The notes under the pieces: generated by a model
Seen by the model: only the letters and a program-made list of their open reading frames with translations
The model's database searches: none
Told to the model about the DNA's origin: nothing
NCBI GenBank assembly: GCA_938044705.1
Contig: CALIOL010000181.1
Span: forward strand, 1-34,297
Length of the DNA: 34,297 bases
Reading direction: 5' to 3'
Origin: an uncultured Ilumatobacter sp.
Lineage (GTDB): Bacteria > Actinomycetota > Acidimicrobiia > Acidimicrobiales > Ilumatobacteraceae
Shown here: positions 32,267 to 34,297 of the stretch, piece by piece
Numbering within the stretch: the first letter of the stretch is position 1
Layout: each line of letters begins with the position of its first letter
Translations under genes and position numbers: made by a program

Positions 32267-32408
32267 TCTCTGGTTCACCGGGGAGGGCTCCAGAGCGTCG
32301 TTCCACACAAGGTGCGGCGAACGCGGTTGAACGTCGGTGCAAGCCGAGCGGTTCCTGCGATCAACAGACACCTCCCGTCTGTAGTAGTCCAACACAGGAG
32401 GACACCAC
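32267..32408 (+). promoter_or_regulatory. About 140-nt structured 5' leader of the ABC substrate-binding gene
   Basis: The leader contains several small stems (TCGG-CCGA near 32330-32346, and the hairpin 32364-32382). It ends with AGGAGG (32396-32401), 7 nt before the GTG at 32409. The hairpin has arms ACAGAC/GTCTGT and a loop holding CCTCC (32371-32375), which is complementary to the AGGAGG site. GTCC (32387-32390) can also pair with GGAC at 32400-32403. The region holds no gene. It looks like a translation-controlling leader, but I cannot match it to a named riboswitch. Confidence 0.45.
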
Positions 32409-34241
32409 GTGAACACCACCCGACGGAGCCACAAGCTCCTCGCAGCCGCCACGGCTTCTGCGCTCGTCTTCGCGGCTTGCGCCAGCGATGACGATGCCGA
32501 TGAAGTCGTCGAAAGCACCGACGAGGAAGTCGCCGAAGAAGACGGCGACGAAGAAGCCATGGAAGAAGATGGCGACGAAGAAGCCACCGAGGATGAGGGC
32601 GACGAAGGCGCCGAAGCTGCTGATTTCATCGCATACGGCGACGCTCAGGAATTCAGCAACTACAACAACAACCTCGGCACCAGCAACTCTGTCAAGAACG
32701 GCATCATCCTCAACGAGGTGCAGCCGAGCCCGTTCAACTTCGGCGGCCCCAGCGGCGGTCTCGTGCTCGATGAAGAGCTCATGGACAGCGCTTCGGTCAC
32801 GAGCGAGGATCCCCTCACGGTCGAGTACGTCGTGAATGCCGCTGCGGTGTGGTCCGATGGCGAGCCCATCGACTGCGACGACTTCCAGCTGCAGTACCAC
32901 GCCAACAACGGCGCCTACTTCCAGCTCGATGACGCTGGCGAAGTGGTCGTCGACGAAGAGAGCGAGACCGAGCTGTTCCTGTTCGACCTGGTGGGCACCA
33001 CCGGGTACGACCAGATCGACTCGCTGGATTGCTCCGAGGATGGCAAGACCATCACGGCCACCTACGGATCGTCGTTCGCTGACTGGCAGTCGCTGTTCGG
33101 TGGACAGGTTCCGGCCCACGTGATCGAGCGCGAGTCGGGCGTCGAAGACCTCGTCGCAGCATTCGAGAGTGGCGACCGTGCATCGATCGAGGCCATCGCC
33201 GAGACGTTCAACACGCTGTACACCGTCGACCCGGGCACCATCAACCCGGAGACCATGCTGTCGGGCGGCAAGCTCGCCTTCGGCGCATGGGAAGCCGGTC
33301 AGAGCTTCACGCTCGTCCCGAACGAGGCGTACTGGGGAACCCCGGCAGCCGGTACGGTCGTCGTGCGGTACATCGCTGAGGAAGCACAGGCACAGGCACT
33401 CGCCAACGGTGAGATCAACGCCATGAGCCCGCAGCCGACTCCGGACCTGCTCGCTCAGCTCGACGGCACCGACGGCGTCACCGCCGTTCCGGGTGGCACG
33501 TACATCTGGGAGCACTTCGACTTCAACTTCAACAACGAAGCGTTCCAGAACCGCGACGTCCGTGAAGCCTTTGCGAAGTGCCTGCCCCGTCAGCAGATGG
33601 TCGACAACTTGATCGTGCCGCTGCAGCCTGACGCTGAGGTCCTCAACAACCGTTGGATCCAGCCGTTCGAGGACGGCTACCAGGACACCTCCGGTGGCCT
33701 GTACGACGAAGTGGACATCGAAGGCGCAGCAGCGCTGCTCGAGGGAGCCGGCCAGACCGGACTCACCGTGCGCATCGGCTGGTTCGACAATGGTGGTAAC
33801 CAGCGTCGTACCGACCAAGTCGCACTGACCATCGAGAGCTGCAACGCAGCTGGCTTCGACATGCAAGACGGTGGCTCGGACACCTTCTTCGACGTCGAGC
33901 TCGCCGCAGGCGACTGGGACATTGCGATGTTCGCATGGGCCGGTAGCCCGCTGCGTTCCGGCGCCACGGCCACCTACCGTCCCGGTAGCGGCAACAACGT
34001 CGGCAACATCGACATCCCCGCAATCCAGGATCTGATGGACCAGCTCGAGGCAACGCCTGACGTCGCTGCTCAGGACGAACTGGCCAACCAGATCGACGTG
34101 ATCCTCTGGGAAGAACTGGCGACCATCCCGGTCTTCAGCTTCCCGGCCGTCACGGCCTTCTCCGACGATGTCGCGAACGTGATCGAGAACCCGTCGCAGA
34201 ACGGGCTCACGTGGAACGCTTCCCAGTGGCAGTTCGTCTGA
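32409..34241 (+). CDS. Peptide/nickel-type ABC transporter substrate-binding lipoprotein (SBP_bac_5)
   Basis: A 610-residue exported lipoprotein that captures oligopeptides or similar solutes for an ABC importer. The signal sequence ends in LVFAAC (lipid Cys24). Residues ~26-75 are almost entirely Asp/Glu/Ala, including a threefold 9-residue repeat, a probable flexible tether. The SBP_bac_5 fold follows: FNFGGPSGGLVLDEELMDS, VWSDGEPIDCDDFQLQY, FTLVPNEAYWG, VVRYIAEEAQAQALANGEIN, FDFNFNNEAFQNRDVREAFAKCLPRQQMVD, and a C-terminal WEELATIPVFSFPAVTAFSDDV. The strong acidity suits a marine or saline habitat. It has its own promoter and long leader. A hairpin and a Shine-Dalgarno sequence after the stop suggest permease genes beyond the window. 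Confidence 0.9.
   Translation: MNTTRRSHKLLAAATASALVFAACASDDDADEVVESTDEEVAEEDGDEEAMEEDGDEEATEDEGDEGAEAADFIAYGDAQEFSNYNNNLGTSNSVKNGIILNEVQPSPFNFGGPSGGLVLDEELMDSASVTSEDPLTVEYVVNAAAVWSDGEPIDCDDFQLQYHANNGAYFQLDDAGEVVVDEESETELFLFDLVGTTGYDQIDSLDCSEDGKTITATYGSSFADWQSLFGGQVPAHVIERESGVEDLVAAFESGDRASIEAIAETFNTLYTVDPGTINPETMLSGGKLAFGAWEAGQSFTLVPNEAYWGTPAAGTVVVRYIAEEAQAQALANGEINAMSPQPTPDLLAQLDGTDGVTAVPGGTYIWEHFDFNFNNEAFQNRDVREAFAKCLPRQQMVDNLIVPLQPDAEVLNNRWIQPFEDGYQDTSGGLYDEVDIEGAAALLEGAGQTGLTVRIGWFDNGGNQRRTDQVALTIESCNAAGFDMQDGGSDTFFDVELAAGDWDIAMFAWAGSPLRSGATATYRPGSGNNVGNIDIPAIQDLMDQLEATPDVAAQDELANQIDVILWEELATIPVFSFPAVTAFSDDVANVIENPSQNGLTWNASQWQFV
32535..32615 (+). repeat. Three tandem 27-nt repeats coding an acidic tether
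   Basis: Units 32535-32561, 32562-32588 and 32589-32615 encode EEDGDEEAM, EEDGDEEAT and EDEGDEGAE in frame. The first two units differ at only a few bases, so the tract could change length by slippage. Confidence 0.75.
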
Positions 34242-34258
34242 TCAACTGAGGTGTTTCA

Positions 34259-34273
34259 GCGCCTTCTGGGCGC
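34259..34273 (+). promoter_or_regulatory. Intercistronic hairpin after the substrate-binding gene
   Basis: GCGCC-TTCTG-GGCGC is a perfect 5-bp stem 17 nt past the stop, without a T-run. Such stems often stabilise substrate-binding-protein messages relative to downstream permease messages. Confidence 0.4.
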
Positions 34274-34287
34274 ACTGACATCCTGAC

Positions 34288-34292
34288 GGAGG
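34288..34292 (+). promoter_or_regulatory. Ribosome binding site of the next gene, cut by the window edge
   Basis: GGAGG lies 46 nt after the preceding stop and 5 nt before the end of the window. The start codon it serves should be just outside, most likely in a permease gene of the same transporter. Confidence 0.5.
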
Positions 34293-34297
34293 TGGCG

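Overview
The window is high-GC chromosomal DNA from an actinobacterium. It most resembles an uncultured or marine Acidimicrobiia (Ilumatobacter-like) genome. The evidence is GC-rich codon use, an F420-type luciferase-like oxidoreductase, FHA proteins, lipoproteins with long acidic linkers, and many start codons lying 6-9 nt after a TANNNT -10 element with no Shine-Dalgarno sequence (leaderless transcription). The taxon is inferred from gene content and style, not from a marker gene.

Layout. Positions 1-908 hold the 3' end of a CorC/HlyC-type protein and a DinB-family protein. Positions 1046-11839 are on the plus strand: a secreted protein with three C-terminal repeats, uvrB, a membrane PAS-GGDEF-EAL protein, a LOG-like Rossmann protein, and a three-gene operon of a CotH-kinase lipoprotein, a DUF4956 membrane protein and a VTC-type polyphosphate polymerase. 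Positions 11851-17903 are a minus-strand operon of five genes: zinc-ribbon/FHA protein, FHA protein with a DNA-binding-like C-terminus, sensor histidine kinase, LuxR-type response regulator, and a large polytopic membrane protein. The last gene is separated from the others by a strongly structured leader. Positions 18001-22249 carry uvrA and an MFS transporter. An AbiEi/DUF559 gene (22329-23264) is bracketed by two pairs of 38-nt palindromic repeats. A rhomboid-fold protein without the protease motif is divergent from uvrC. After uvrC come an LLM oxidoreductase and a methyltransferase driven by overlapping back-to-back promoters, then rapZ, gap, pgk and tpi, and finally a peptide-type ABC substrate-binding lipoprotein with a long 5' leader. 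A Shine-Dalgarno sequence for the next gene sits at the right edge.

How the genes work together. All three subunits of the UvrABC excision nuclease lie within about 23 kb. uvrA and uvrB each have a LexA/SOS box over the promoter and uvrC has none visible. UvrA carries an Asn in place of the Walker A lysine of its second ATPase domain, the most surprising single residue in the window. The glycolytic trio gap-pgk-tpi is in its usual order, but the yvcK and whiA genes that normally sit between rapZ and gap in Actinobacteria are absent here. Two clusters look like the least-described systems: the CotH/DUF4956/VTC operon, and the FHA/FHA-HTH/two-component/membrane-protein operon. No RNA genes, insertion sequences or CRISPR arrays were seen, and no stretch over 300 bases lacks a gene.
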